DNA of 64,000 nt, taken from positions 95,356 to 159,355 of the forward strand of contig JAEWDZ010000003.1 of NCBI GenBank assembly GCA_023389855.1, in the 5' to 3' direction. Below, one piece after another: positions 36,691 through 47,026 of this stretch; within the stretch, counting starts at the first letter, position 1, and every line of letters begins with the position of its first letter. The DNA comes from Bacteroidota bacterium. Lineage in GTDB: Bacteria; Bacteroidota; Bacteroidia; Bacteroidales; Porphyromonadaceae. The notes beneath the pieces were generated by a model that was not told the origin of the DNA, searched no databases, and saw nothing but the letters and a program-made list of their open reading frames with translations. The translations under genes were made by a program, and so were the position numbers.

Positions 36691-38013
36691 ATGAATAACA
36701 ATAAAGATACACATAATCAGTGTCATTGCAGTTTCTGTGGGCGTGGAGAAGATCAAGTTCAGTATATGATCGAGGGCGAAAAGGGCGTTTTTATCTGCGA
36801 TTTATGTTCGACCCAAATTGCTTCGATGCTCAAAGACGAACTGATCACAGATCAGACAAAATCCTCTTCTCGCCGCCCGAATAGGGCTTCCTCTACCCCC
36901 GTACAAGAAGAAAAGAAGAAATTTGATCTTTCTATTGCTACCTTGCCTCGACCAAAAGATATCAAGACTTTTCTTGATCAGTATGTCATAGGACAAGACG
37001 ATGCTAAACGCCATCTTTCTGTTGCAGTCTATAATCACTATAAGCGAATTTTGCAAAAAGAAAGCGAATTCCGCAAAGAAGATGAAATGGATGAGATAGA
37101 AATAGAAAAGAGCAATATCATTATGATCGGGCCAACGGGTACAGGTAAGACTCTACTAGCAAGAAGTATTGCACGTCTATTGAATGTACCCTTTGCAATA
37201 GTAGACGCTACGGTACTCACGGAGGCTGGTTATGTAGGAGAGGATATTGAAAGTTCGCTGACTCGTCTTATCCAAGCGGCTGACGGTGATGTGAAGGCTG
37301 CGGAGTTCGGTATTGTGTTCATAGATGAAATAGACAAAATAGCTAGGAAATCGGATAATCCATCTATTACGAGAGATGTAGGCGGTGAAGGCGTGCAACA
37401 GGGGTTGCTTAAATTGCTTGAGGGAGCAGACATCAATGTGCCACCCCAAGGCGGTCGTAAGCATCCCGAGCAGTCTTTTATCCAAGTGAATACACGGCAT
37501 ATTTTGTTTATATGCGCCGGTGCCTTTGTTGGCCTTGAAAGACATATAGCCAAAAGAATAAATACGCGCTATGTAGGTTATCGGAAAAGTAACTTCCAAA
37601 AGGATATCTCTAAGAAAAATTTGATGGATTACGTCACGCACAAGGATTTGCAGACTTTTGGTCTTATCCCCGAAATATTAGGGCGTTTACCAGTGCTGAC
37701 TCATATCAATCCCTTAGGAAAAGAAGAGTTAAAGCAAATTCTTACCAAACCTAAGAATGCTATTATCAAGCAATACCAGAAGTTGTTTGAGATGGATGGT
37801 ATTTCACTAGAGTTTGATGAGGCCGCATTAGACTATATTGTCGATGTTACTATAAAAAATGAATTAGGTGCACGTGGTCTTCGTTCTGTGACGGAGTCAA
37901 TCATGATGGATGCTATGTTTGAAGCACCTTCGGGTAATAGCAAAACGCTGCATATTACGCGCGAGTATGCACAAAAGCAAATTAATGAAGACTTGATGAA
38001 AGAAGCCAACTAA
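36691..38013 (+). CDS. clpX: Clp protease ATP-binding subunit ClpX
   Basis: ClpX is a AAA+ unfoldase that delivers substrates to ClpP. Its N-terminal zinc-binding domain carries four cysteines (CHCSFC and FICDLC). The AAA+ core has Walker [12 protein letters not shown], Walker [12 protein letters not shown], the pore-loop segment EAGYVGED, and sensor elements [13 protein letters not shown]. The loop that docks to ClpP reads RYVGYRKS instead of the common IGF form. The 440-residue length is normal. It is 35 bases after clpP and 66 bases before recQ. Confidence 0.97.
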   Translation: MNNNKDTHNQCHCSFCGRGEDQVQYMIEGEKGVFICDLCSTQIASMLKDELITDQTKSSSRRPNRASSTPVQEEKKKFDLSIATLPRPKDIKTFLDQYVIGQDDAKRHLSVAVYNHYKRILQKESEFRKEDEMDEIEIEKSNIIMIGPTGTGKTLLARSIARLLNVPFAIVDATVLTEAGYVGEDIESSLTRLIQAADGDVKAAEFGIVFIDEIDKIARKSDNPSITRDVGGEGVQQGLLKLLEGADINVPPQGGRKHPEQSFIQVNTRHILFICAGAFVGLERHIAKRINTRYVGYRKSNFQKDISKKNLMDYVTHKDLQTFGLIPEILGRLPVLTHINPLGKEELKQILTKPKNAIIKQYQKLFEMDGISLEFDEAALDYIVDVTIKNELGARGLRSVTESIMMDAMFEAPSGNSKTLHITREYAQKQINEDLMKEAN

Positions 38014-38079
38014 TTTGTTGTATTCAACATATCCTCTACATCGATTGGGTTTATATTTCGTAAGGGAATAGATAAGGTT

Positions 38080-40254
38080 ATGGACAGCAAATTGATGCAT
38101 TTTCTCCGAGAACGCTTTGGGTTCACCTCATTTAAGGGTGAGCAGCAAGCTATTATAGAGAATCTTATGTCGGGAAAGAATGTCTTTGTCGTTATGCCTA
38201 CAGGAGGCGGAAAGTCCTTATGTTATCAATTACCTGCTTTATTGATGGATGGTACCGCTATTGTGCTATCGCCACTTATCGCTCTTATGAAGAATCAGGT
38301 GGATGCCATTCGAGGATACTGTAGTGAAGATAGCATAGCCCATGTCTTTAACTCATCGCTTACCAAGTCCCAACTTGACGAAGTAAAGCAGGATGTCATT
38401 GAAGGGAAAACAAAGTTGCTTTATGTAGCTCCCGAATCTTTGAGTAAGGAAGATAATATCGATTTTTTCAAGACGATAAACACATCTTTCTTTGCTATCG
38501 ATGAAGCTCATTGTATCTCAGAGTGGGGACATGACTTTCGTCCAGAATATAGGCGTATTCGCCCGATTATTGACCGTATAGGCACTAGACCTATTATAGC
38601 GCTTACAGCGACAGCTACACCTAAAGTACAACATGATATTATTAAAAACTTATCTCTTTCGGATGTAACGGTCTTCAAGAGTTCTTTCAATAGACCGAAT
38701 TTATTCTTTCGTATAGAGCCCAAAACAGAGCATATCGATAAGGATATCATCCAATATATCAGAAAGAATAGAGGGAAAAGTGGTATAATATATTGTATGA
38801 GTAGGAACAAAGTGGCCTCTTTTGCCGCCCTTCTTCAAGAGAATGGTATCAAGGCTCTTCCTTATCATGCGGGCTTGGATGCTAAGGAACGTTCTGCCAA
38901 TCAAGATGCCTTTATCTCTGAAACTTGTGAGGTGATTGTTGCTACTATCGCTTTCGGGATGGGCATTGATAAGCCAGATGTCCGCTATGTTATTCACTAT
39001 GATATGCCTAAAAGCATAGAAGCTTATTATCAAGAGACCGGTAGGGCTGGTAGAGATGGAGGAGAGGGCGTTTGTATTGCGTATTACTGTAAAGAGGATA
39101 TACACAAACTAGAAAAGTTTTTAATTAATAAAAATATTACAGAGCAAGAGATCAATAAGCAACTACTAGCCGAAATATCCGCTTATGCACAGACAGGCAT
39201 ATGCCGTCGCAGCTACTTACTACATTATTTTGGTGAAGAATATCCAGAGGATTCTTGTGGAAATTGTGACAATTGTACTATGATTAAAAAGAAAGAAGAT
39301 GCTCAGGAGGCCTTAGAAATTTTGCTAGAGGCCATACTCGAATTAAAAGAAAAATTTCAAGCAAATTATATCATCAATGTCTTGGAAGGTAATGTATCGG
39401 CAGATATAGAAACCTTCAAGCACGACGAAACTGAGTGCTTTGGTAGTGGTGGCGATATATCAGAAGAGAAGTGGAAAGCGATTATAGAACAAGCTGTAGT
39501 CGGTGGCTATCTCAAAAAGGATGTGGAAAACTATGGTGTCTTAAGCCTTACAGCAAAAGGGAAAAAATTCCTGAAGTCTCCATCTCCTTTTACCTTGGTA
39601 TATGATGAAGACCCTGATGATATGGAAGAGGAAGATTTAATGGAGCAGAATGCTTCCGAAGCAGCAGATGCCCCGCTGTTTTCTATGATGAAGGTACTTC
39701 GGAAAAATGTCGCACAAAGGTATGGAGTACCCCCGTATGTTGTTTTCCGAGACGATAGTCTTACAGAGATGGCGACGCTCTATCCTACGACTATAGAAGA
39801 GCTCCAGAATATCCCTGGAGTAGGTGCCGGCAAGGCAAAGCGTTATGGCCAAGAATTTTTGGATCTTATTCGTCAGCATCTGGAAGAAAATGATATTGAG
39901 CGTCCGTTCGACTTTCCTGTTCGTACGATATTTAATAAGTCTAAACTGAGAAGTAATGTCGTACAGCAGATAGATCACCGTATACCGTTTGAGGATATCG
40001 CCTATCAGAATGATTTAGATATCGATGAATTGCTGAATGTAATCGAGTCGATTGTTTTTGGTGGTACTAAGATCAATATCGACTATGAATTGGAATACCT
40101 CATGGACGAAGATGAAATTCAAGAAATATATGATTATTTCAAAAACTCTGAGAGCGATGATGTCGAATTGGCTATTAAAGAATTAGACAATCTGTACGAA
40201 GAAGAGGAAATAAGATTAGTGAGAATAAAATTTATATCCGAACAAGCTAACTAA
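38080..40254 (+). CDS. recQ: ATP-dependent DNA helicase RecQ
   Basis: RecQ unwinds DNA 3' to 5' in recombination and repair. The helicase core has FKGEQQAII, MPTGGGKSLCYQ (motif I), AIDEAHCISEWGHDFRPEY (motif II and the RecQ loop), ALTATATP and QETGRAGRDGG (motif VI). The zinc domain uses CRRSYLLHYF and CGNCDNC. A winged-helix part follows, and a HRDC domain lies at about residues 535-605 (YPTTIEELQNIPGVGAGKAKRYG). An acidic C-terminal tail follows. The 724 residues fit Bacteroidetes RecQ. It lies behind clpX, with a SurA-like gene 21 bases downstream. Confidence 0.95.
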   Translation: MDSKLMHFLRERFGFTSFKGEQQAIIENLMSGKNVFVVMPTGGGKSLCYQLPALLMDGTAIVLSPLIALMKNQVDAIRGYCSEDSIAHVFNSSLTKSQLDEVKQDVIEGKTKLLYVAPESLSKEDNIDFFKTINTSFFAIDEAHCISEWGHDFRPEYRRIRPIIDRIGTRPIIALTATATPKVQHDIIKNLSLSDVTVFKSSFNRPNLFFRIEPKTEHIDKDIIQYIRKNRGKSGIIYCMSRNKVASFAALLQENGIKALPYHAGLDAKERSANQDAFISETCEVIVATIAFGMGIDKPDVRYVIHYDMPKSIEAYYQETGRAGRDGGEGVCIAYYCKEDIHKLEKFLINKNITEQEINKQLLAEISAYAQTGICRRSYLLHYFGEEYPEDSCGNCDNCTMIKKKEDAQEALEILLEAILELKEKFQANYIINVLEGNVSADIETFKHDETECFGSGGDISEEKWKAIIEQAVVGGYLKKDVENYGVLSLTAKGKKFLKSPSPFTLVYDEDPDDMEEEDLMEQNASEAADAPLFSMMKVLRKNVAQRYGVPPYVVFRDDSLTEMATLYPTTIEELQNIPGVGAGKAKRYGQEFLDLIRQHLEENDIERPFDFPVRTIFNKSKLRSNVVQQIDHRIPFEDIAYQNDLDIDELLNVIESIVFGGTKINIDYELEYLMDEDEIQEIYDYFKNSESDDVELAIKELDNLYEEEEIRLVRIKFISEQAN

Positions 40255-40275
40255 AATAGATATTAAATTTGAAAT

Positions 40276-41667
40276 ATGACCCGTAAGATATTTTTCTTTA
40301 TAGCCATACTCATGGGGGTTATGGGTGTAGTTGCATCCAGACTCCAAGCACAGACATCAAAGACCATTGTCGATAGAGTAGTGTGGATCGTCGGAGACGA
40401 ACCGATTCTATTGAGTGATATAGAATATCAAAAAATTCGATTCCAGTCGGAAGGTGTTCCTTTGGATAAAAAGCCAGACTGCTTCGTACCTGAAAAAATT
40501 GCAGTACAGATGCTTTTTCTAGATGAAGCCGAATTAGATAGTATAAAGGTGGACGAAACAATGCTAAACCGACGTGTAGAGGCCTATCTTGAGAGTTTAG
40601 TTGCTCAGGTAGGTAGTAAAGAAAAACTTGCTGAGTACTTTGGCAAGCCTTATTCCCAGATTAAGGAGGACCAGCGCAGGCAAGCACGAAACCAAGATAT
40701 TGTAAGTTCTATGCAACAATCCTTAGTAAAGGATATACAGGTTACGCCTTCGGATATTCGTGCCTACTACAAATCTATGCCTCAGGATAGTCTCCCTTTT
40801 ATCAATACGAAGGTGGAGGTTAAAGTGATTGTACGTAAGCCTGAAGTACGCTTGACAGAGACCGATCGTATTAAAAGTAAACTGCGCTCCTTTGCCGAAA
40901 GCATCAATAAAGGAGAAACTACTTTCTCTTCGTTGGCTCGCTTATATAGTGAAGATAAGCGTACTTCTGCCAATGGTGGAGAATACGGTTTTGTAGCTAA
41001 GAATTCTTTGGAGCCAGAGTTTGCTCGTATTGTTTTTAATATGTCTTCCTCTCAAAAAGTCTCTCCTATAATTCAGACGGAAGAAGGCTATCATATTGTC
41101 CAATTGATTGAAAAGAAGGGAGATATGATAAATTTCCGTCATATACTCCTACGTCCTAATGTAACTAATGAAGCCTTGGAACAACAGGTGGCAAAACTCG
41201 ATAGCATCGCAGCAAAAATAAGAAATAAGGAGTTAAGCTTCGAAGATGCTGTAAGTGAGTACTCCCAAGATGAAAAAACGATCAATAACGGAGGCCTCAT
41301 GGTCAACGAAAATTATAGCAGTCCTCTGGTAGGTTCCTCGGAATTTACTCTTGAAGAGTTGCCACAGGATATTAGCCGCACAGTAGATAATATGAAGCCT
41401 GGCGACATTTCGCAAGCGTTCATTTCGTATAATGACAAAGGTATCCGACAAGTAATGATTATAAAGTTGGAAAACAGAGAAGAAGCACACCGTGCTAATA
41501 TCCAGAGCGATTTCCAGACGATCAAAGATTTGGCTCTTCACAAAAAACAGCAGGAGTTCTTGGATGCTTGGATTCGTGAAAAGCAATTAAAAACATTTGT
41601 AGAGATTGCTCCTGAGTATCAGCATTGCGATTTCGAATATCCAGGATGGATACACGATAATAACTAA
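40276..41667 (+). CDS. SurA-like periplasmic peptidyl-prolyl isomerase
   Basis: The 463-residue protein has a signal peptide (MTRKIFFFIAILMGVMGVVASRLQAQ) and a SurA-type N-terminal domain (VDRVVWIVGDEPILLSDIE). Two parvulin (PpiC) domains follow: about residues 175-280 (VEVKVIVRKPEV ... VSPIIQTEEGYHIVQLIEK) and 285-385 (INFRHILLRPNV ... NMKPGDISQAF). It should help fold outer membrane proteins in the periplasm. The next gene is OstA-like, a matching outer membrane biogenesis function. Confidence 0.9.
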   Translation: MTRKIFFFIAILMGVMGVVASRLQAQTSKTIVDRVVWIVGDEPILLSDIEYQKIRFQSEGVPLDKKPDCFVPEKIAVQMLFLDEAELDSIKVDETMLNRRVEAYLESLVAQVGSKEKLAEYFGKPYSQIKEDQRRQARNQDIVSSMQQSLVKDIQVTPSDIRAYYKSMPQDSLPFINTKVEVKVIVRKPEVRLTETDRIKSKLRSFAESINKGETTFSSLARLYSEDKRTSANGGEYGFVAKNSLEPEFARIVFNMSSSQKVSPIIQTEEGYHIVQLIEKKGDMINFRHILLRPNVTNEALEQQVAKLDSIAAKIRNKELSFEDAVSEYSQDEKTINNGGLMVNENYSSPLVGSSEFTLEELPQDISRTVDNMKPGDISQAFISYNDKGIRQVMIIKLENREEAHRANIQSDFQTIKDLALHKKQQEFLDAWIREKQLKTFVEIAPEYQHCDFEYPGWIHDNN

Positions 41668-41728
41668 AGCGAATAATTGCTCATCTTCATACCCGCTGTA
41701 GATAAATACTCAGGTGCCGAAGAAGTAT

Positions 41729-43777
41729 ATGGCCAAGTTTTTTTTTCAAAAAGATAAGTTTCTGAAAAAAGGAAAGACAGCTTTACAAGACAAGGGCCAG
41801 AATAAAAGAATGACGCCATTGCATGCAAAGGTAGTATTATTTTTTATCCTCCCTCTTGTCGTTTCTGCTATACCTTGGCGTGCCATTGGTATAGCTTTTC
41901 CTTATACTTCTTATTTTACCCATAATAGCTCTCTCCAGATTGACTCTTTTCCCGATAAAAACAAAGTTTATCTTAGACATGCCGATAGCCTGTTGTACGA
42001 TAAGGAAGTCAATGAAGATGCTAATATACTGAAGGGTAATGTGAGCTTATACCATGACGGATGGGGCATGTTTTGCGATAGTGCTTACTTATACGAAAAA
42101 ACGAATTCCTTTGATGCCATGGACAATGTGTCCATTCATGGTGATTCGCTCGACATATATTCTCAATCCCTTTACTATAATGGAAGTGACAGAATTGCCC
42201 ATTTACAGAATAATGTACGTTTGACCAATCGTACGGCTACATTGTATACAGATGAACTCGACTATGATAGAAACGCAGACATTGCCTACTATACCAATGG
42301 CGGTACGATTGTTGATTCTTTGAATACCCTTACATCCATCTATGGAGAGTATATCCCCTCTACAAATGAAGCATATTTTGAGAATGAAGTTGTCTTAGAA
42401 AACCCTGATTTTATCTTGCGTACGAATCACTTGCGTCATAATACCGAAACCAAAATCGCTTATTTTTATGGCCCTACCACGATAGATCTGGACTCTGCTC
42501 ATATCGAAAGTACGCGGGGTATATATGACACCGAAAATAATTTGGCAATTCTTCTGGACAAAAGTATGATTTTTCACCGTAGAGGTACTCTAACGGGAGA
42601 CAGTCTTTTTTACGATAAAAGAAATCAGTTTTCAGAAGTCTTCGGTTCCATGGAACTTCACGATACGATTAATAAAGCTTTTCTTTATGGGGAATATGGC
42701 TATTACGATGAAAAGAAAGAGTACGCATTCGCTACACTTTATTCTTATCTGAAGGATTACTCCAAAAAAGATACTCTTTACATAGGTGCCGATACCCTTG
42801 AGATGATTTCATTGAAGATGGATACCCCTACGCTGGATAGTAACAATAATGATATTCGCCTGTTGCTTGCCTATCATCGTGCTAAAATATATAGTAAAGA
42901 TATACAGGGAGTAGCAGACTCTATGAGTTACTTCTCACATGATTCCATTATGACACTCTATCAAAGGCCTTTCTTATGGCACGATAGCACCCAGCTAGAG
43001 GGCGATACGATACGAGCTTTTTTTGCCGCCGATACACTACACCATGCTAAGAGTTGGATGAATGCAAAAGGTATGCAGATGCTAAAGCAAAAAGATCTTT
43101 TTAACCAGATCGCTTCTGATAGTATACTAGCCTTTTTCGCTAATGAAACGATAAAAGAAGTAAGGGCTTTTGCAGATAGTGTCGATATCGTTTATTTCCC
43201 AGAACAGGAAAAGATTCATCGTTATTTTGGTGTCGGTCGCTTGCATTCACCTACTGTTTCTGTCTTTTTCGATGCAGATACTTTGCAGAAAGCTCTTTTC
43301 CTTGGTCCTGCTGAAGGCGCGTTATATCCAATCGAGCAAGCAACTGATCAAGAAAAAAAATTACCCTTGCTTGTTTGGGAACCAGTACATAGACCTAATG
43401 CCCCAGGTGAAGTGATCAATTTGAATGTTGATTCGATGGGCAATCCATTGCCTTATACACCTCCATCAAAGAGTGATTTGTCCCGTTTTGATGGATCGTT
43501 GGCAGCTCTAACAGCTTATGAAACTATCCAGGAAGAAGTAAAACTTAGTCAGGAAAGAGAGCGTGCACGACAACAATCGCTGAGGCAAGAAGAACAAGAA
43601 AAGAAAACTCCCTTGCCACCATGCATCCGTAGACCGCAAGAAGGTGATACTCCCTATTCTGTGGATGAATTTTTACATTTAGACTTTTTAGACATATGGG
43701 AATATTCTATAAACCAAGATTACCAAGAAAATTCAACTATCATCCCCTATCGTACGATCCCCGAAAAGAGGCCTTAG
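41729..43777 (+). CDS. OstA-like protein (LptA/LptD N-terminal type)
   Basis: The protein is 682 residues if started at the ATG at 41729; a GTG at 41714 would add five residues. A membrane helix lies near residues 35-55 (VVLFFILPLVVSAIPW). Repeated OstA beta-jellyroll units follow, with runs such as LYDKEVNEDANILKGNVSLY, DGWGMFCDSAYLYEK and YYNGSDRIAHLQNNVRL. This is the Bacteroidetes OstA-like family, thought to work in lipopolysaccharide transport across the periplasm. No LptD barrel is present. The C-terminal part is low in complexity (Gln/Glu-rich). It overlaps the next gene by 82 bases. Confidence 0.82.
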   Translation: MAKFFFQKDKFLKKGKTALQDKGQNKRMTPLHAKVVLFFILPLVVSAIPWRAIGIAFPYTSYFTHNSSLQIDSFPDKNKVYLRHADSLLYDKEVNEDANILKGNVSLYHDGWGMFCDSAYLYEKTNSFDAMDNVSIHGDSLDIYSQSLYYNGSDRIAHLQNNVRLTNRTATLYTDELDYDRNADIAYYTNGGTIVDSLNTLTSIYGEYIPSTNEAYFENEVVLENPDFILRTNHLRHNTETKIAYFYGPTTIDLDSAHIESTRGIYDTENNLAILLDKSMIFHRRGTLTGDSLFYDKRNQFSEVFGSMELHDTINKAFLYGEYGYYDEKKEYAFATLYSYLKDYSKKDTLYIGADTLEMISLKMDTPTLDSNNNDIRLLLAYHRAKIYSKDIQGVADSMSYFSHDSIMTLYQRPFLWHDSTQLEGDTIRAFFAADTLHHAKSWMNAKGMQMLKQKDLFNQIASDSILAFFANETIKEVRAFADSVDIVYFPEQEKIHRYFGVGRLHSPTVSVFFDADTLQKALFLGPAEGALYPIEQATDQEKKLPLLVWEPVHRPNAPGEVINLNVDSMGNPLPYTPPSKSDLSRFDGSLAALTAYETIQEEVKLSQERERARQQSLRQEEQEKKTPLPPCIRRPQEGDTPYSVDEFLHLDFLDIWEYSINQDYQENSTIIPYRTIPEKRP

Positions 43778-44070
43778 CCCGACGAACGGAAAAGATACGC
43801 CAGGAGTTAATCGAAAAAGGGGAACTCACGGAGGAGAACTTAGAACTAAAGGAACTAGAAAAAAAAACTCAGAATACCCCTGATCGGCAGGAGTTTTTTG
43901 AAGAAATGTTGCACGAGAAGTTGCGTAGTACGATGTCTCATTTGCCACGCCAAGAGCAATCTGGAAAATCTGGAAATGCGCGTGCTGGTGAGATTATGAA
44001 GTTTATTCTGATTCTTTTTCTTGTTGGCTTATTTGCTTATTGGTTATTTTCTTATCAAACCTATTTTTGA
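43696..44070 (+). CDS. Small membrane protein of unknown function
   Basis: The 124-residue protein starts with ATG at 43696 inside the end of the OstA-like gene, in another frame. It has a charged, helical N-terminal part (about residues 20-75, Glu/Lys/Arg-rich, maybe coiled coil) and one C-terminal transmembrane helix (FILILFLVGLFAYWLFSY). The topology suggests a tail-anchored protein with its bulk in the cytoplasm. I do not recognise a family. The position between ostA-like and mutL (18 bases downstream), and the long overlap, support a real, cotranscribed gene. Confidence 0.65.
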   Translation: MGIFYKPRLPRKFNYHPLSYDPRKEALARRTEKIRQELIEKGELTEENLELKELEKKTQNTPDRQEFFEEMLHEKLRSTMSHLPRQEQSGKSGNARAGEIMKFILILFLVGLFAYWLFSYQTYF

Positions 44071-44088
44071 AGATTTCGTTTATCGTCC

Positions 44089-45999
44089 ATGTCCGATATA
44101 ATTAGTGTCTTACCCGACAGCATCGCCAATCAGATTGCTGCGGGAGAAGTTATTCAGCGCCCGGCATCTGTACTGAAGGAACTTGTGGAGAATGCTATTG
44201 ACGCTGGAGCCCACACAATCAAAATAGAGGTTGAAGACGCTGGAAAATCTCTCTTGCGGGTCACAGATGATGGCTGTGGTATGAGTGCTATGGATGCAAG
44301 AATGTGTTTTGAAAGACACGCTACCAGCAAAATAAAAGAAGCAGAGGACCTTTTTCAGCTGCATTCAATGGGTTTTCGTGGTGAGGCTTTAGCATCCATT
44401 GCATCTGTCGCACAGGTGGAATTGGTAACAAGGCGTAGTTGCGACGACGTGGCAATCAATCTTTTATTAGACGGCAGTGAGATCATTAACAGCAAAGAAC
44501 TTGCGGCACCTGTAGGGAGTTCCTTTACGGTAAGAAATCTTTTTTTCAATGTTCCTGCACGTCGTAGATTCCTTAAAAGTAACCGGACTGAGTTACATCA
44601 TTTATTAGAACAATTTGAACGTATTGTCTTGGTCTATCCGGAGATTGCTTTTACCTTTATAGAAGACGGAAAAGAACTTGTAGCTCTACCGCCAGGAAGT
44701 ATAAAAAAACGTATTTGCGATATGCTGGGTAGGCAATGCGATAAAGGCTATGCACCGATAGAATTTAATAGCGATGTTGTACAGATTAATGGCTTTGTGG
44801 GCTTGCCTAGTACAGCAAAGAAAAAGACCCCTTTACAATATTTTTTTGTAAATGGCCGCTTCATGCGTCATCCTTATTTTCAAAAAGCTGTTTATTCTAT
44901 GTATGATCGTCTTTTGCCTACGGGATTTAAGCCCAATTATTTCATCTATTTTACAGTAGACCCTTCTCGTATCGATGTGAATATTCATCCCACAAAAACG
45001 GAAATAAAATTTCTGGATGAGCAGAGCATATATCGTATTTTGTGCACGATGCTAGAACAATCTCTAAACAAGGCTATGAGTATGCCCTCGCTCGCCTTCG
45101 ATCAAGAACAACTTATCGATATTCCCCCCTATAAACCAGGCGAAATACAGGAATTTGCTTATACTCCCGATCTCCCTGAGGATCCTTTCTACGATCCTTT
45201 TGTAGATGCCTCTGGAAAAAAGAAGGCTGAGAAGACCTCTTTTACTCGTTCATTGCCTATGAATGATAGTCAGTGGAGTCAGTCCATGTCTGCTTTCGAC
45301 CCCTCTTTTTCTGTTTCACAAAATAACTCCAGCTTTGTTGATAGGGATACTATTATAGATCCTCCTCTTCCGTCAGAAGAAGGGCTTTTCTCTAGCCACT
45401 CTATAGAATCACTTTCTTTAAAACCTTCATCTCAGCATACAACGAATACGCTCTTGTTTGAAGGTCGCTATATATTGACGACTATCAAAAGTGGTCTCGT
45501 ATTAATCGATGCTCTTCGTGCAAAATCACGAATACTATATAACCAATATTTGCGGCTATTTCTAAACGACGAAGTAAAGACTGCTACCCGTTTGCTTTTC
45601 CCGCAACTGTTACATTTTTCTGCTGTTGAGGCTACTTTTGTACATAAGACTATCGACCTTCTTGAAGGTTTAGGCTTTGAGATAAGTCCCCTAGGACAAG
45701 GATCCTTTTCATTGCTTTCTACTCCGAAAGGGCTCAATGAAAATGCCGGAAATGTAATTGAAGGAGCTATACGTATCGCTATACAAAGCGAAACGGAAGA
45801 GGAAAAAGATTTGAAAGAGATATTGGCACGTGAGATCGCTCACCATATAACTCTTTATGCCAGCCCGGTTTCCTCTCTGGAAGATGCAGAAGAGATTATC
45901 GCCGAGGTCTTTTCTTCTCCTAATAATACTTTTACAGCTAGCGGTAAGCAAATTTATAAAATTCTTTCGTTAGAGGATATAAAACACCTAATACCATAG
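44089..45999 (+). CDS. mutL: DNA mismatch repair protein MutL
   Basis: MutL links mismatch recognition by MutS to strand removal. The N-terminal GHKL ATPase has SIANQIAAGEVIQRPASVLKELVENAIDAGA, VTDDGCGM, FERHATSKI and MGFRGEALASIASV. The C-terminal dimer domain starts near residue 450. Where endonuclease-type MutL has DQHA(x)2E(x)4E, this protein has IDALRAKSRILYNQYL (Asp474 onward), so the metal-binding motif is degenerate and nicking activity is doubtful. The 636-residue length is normal. It starts 18 bases after the small membrane protein gene. Confidence 0.94.
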   Translation: MSDIISVLPDSIANQIAAGEVIQRPASVLKELVENAIDAGAHTIKIEVEDAGKSLLRVTDDGCGMSAMDARMCFERHATSKIKEAEDLFQLHSMGFRGEALASIASVAQVELVTRRSCDDVAINLLLDGSEIINSKELAAPVGSSFTVRNLFFNVPARRRFLKSNRTELHHLLEQFERIVLVYPEIAFTFIEDGKELVALPPGSIKKRICDMLGRQCDKGYAPIEFNSDVVQINGFVGLPSTAKKKTPLQYFFVNGRFMRHPYFQKAVYSMYDRLLPTGFKPNYFIYFTVDPSRIDVNIHPTKTEIKFLDEQSIYRILCTMLEQSLNKAMSMPSLAFDQEQLIDIPPYKPGEIQEFAYTPDLPEDPFYDPFVDASGKKKAEKTSFTRSLPMNDSQWSQSMSAFDPSFSVSQNNSSFVDRDTIIDPPLPSEEGLFSSHSIESLSLKPSSQHTTNTLLFEGRYILTTIKSGLVLIDALRAKSRILYNQYLRLFLNDEVKTATRLLFPQLLHFSAVEATFVHKTIDLLEGLGFEISPLGQGSFSLLSTPKGLNENAGNVIEGAIRIAIQSETEEEKDLKEILAREIAHHITLYASPVSSLEDAEEIIAEVFSSPNNTFTASGKQIYKILSLEDIKHLIP

Positions 46000-46006
46000 C
46001 TCTTTT

Positions 46007-47026
46007 ATGCCTTTATCTGGTAGCGGTACTTTTGCTATATGCAAGACTCCTTTGGTTTCCGTGTTGGTACCTGTTTACAAAGTCGAGCATTTTATTGCTC
46101 GATCTATTCGTTCTGTTTTATCACAGACCTATGCACCTATCGAACTGATAATTTGCGATGATCATTCTCCAGATCGATCTATGGAAGTGGCTGCCGCAGA
46201 GCTTTCTTCTGTTGTTAGGGAGAAAATGATTGTAAAGCGACTTCAAAACAATACCAACATTGGTATTGAGAAAACAAGAAAGCGACTTCTGAGTGAAGCT
46301 ACTGGCAAATATATCTTTTGGTTAGATAGTGATGACTATTTTTCTTCAGATGAAGTCATTGCTAAGGCTGTCGATAAAATGATAGAGGAGAATTTAGAAG
46401 TGCTTTTTTTAGATTATACCGTTGCCTATAATCGTATGGAGTCTTATGTGCTACAGCAACCACCTCATGGTGGAAAGGCAATAGCTGTGGCCATAATGGA
46501 GAATAGATTACAAGCCTTTCTGTGGAGTAAAGTATGGGAAAGGAATTTTGCTCTTTCCAATTTAAAGGCCTTTGACCAGGGGTTGACTTATATGGAGGAT
46601 ATATACTACAATCTTACACTCCTACCATATGCACAGCGCGTAGGTTATTTGCCCATAAGTAGCATACATTATGTGCAGTATCGGAAAGAGGCCATTACGA
46701 AGCAATATACGCAAGCATATATTGATAATTTCTTTCGGTCGATTGATGCTGTCGCTGAAAGGCTTCTCCCCTTGGCTGATCCAGCGATAAATAGAGCTTT
46801 AAATATAGCGCGTCTTAATGCTAAATCTGCTATGATGTTAGGGGCTACATATAAGTTACAAAAAAAATTGAGAGCTATTCATCCCGAAGTGGATCACTAT
46901 AATACCGAACGAAAAGCAACTTGGTATCACCGATTTATTTTTGCTATGCAGCGAAGAGCTATGACGGCTCCTTTAGGTTACGTGCTAGCTCGTCTATTTC
47001 GTATAATGAGAAGATTACTGGTATAG
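46007..47026 (+). CDS. Family 2 glycosyltransferase
   Basis: The 339-residue protein has a GT-A domain: PLVSVLVPVYKVEHFIARSI, QTYAPIELIICDDHSPD, GIEKTRKRLLSEATGKYIFWLDSDDYFS (with the DxD metal site in DSDD), and a later MEDIYYNLTLLPYAQ segment. This is the EpsH/WcaA-like layout used for surface polysaccharides. The donor sugar is unknown. The C-terminal 60 residues are basic and may be amphipathic. It begins 7 bases after mutL and ends the long clpP-led run. Confidence 0.85.
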   Translation: MPLSGSGTFAICKTPLVSVLVPVYKVEHFIARSIRSVLSQTYAPIELIICDDHSPDRSMEVAAAELSSVVREKMIVKRLQNNTNIGIEKTRKRLLSEATGKYIFWLDSDDYFSSDEVIAKAVDKMIEENLEVLFLDYTVAYNRMESYVLQQPPHGGKAIAVAIMENRLQAFLWSKVWERNFALSNLKAFDQGLTYMEDIYYNLTLLPYAQRVGYLPISSIHYVQYRKEAITKQYTQAYIDNFFRSIDAVAERLLPLADPAINRALNIARLNAKSAMMLGATYKLQKKLRAIHPEVDHYNTERKATWYHRFIFAMQRRAMTAPLGYVLARLFRIMRRLLV

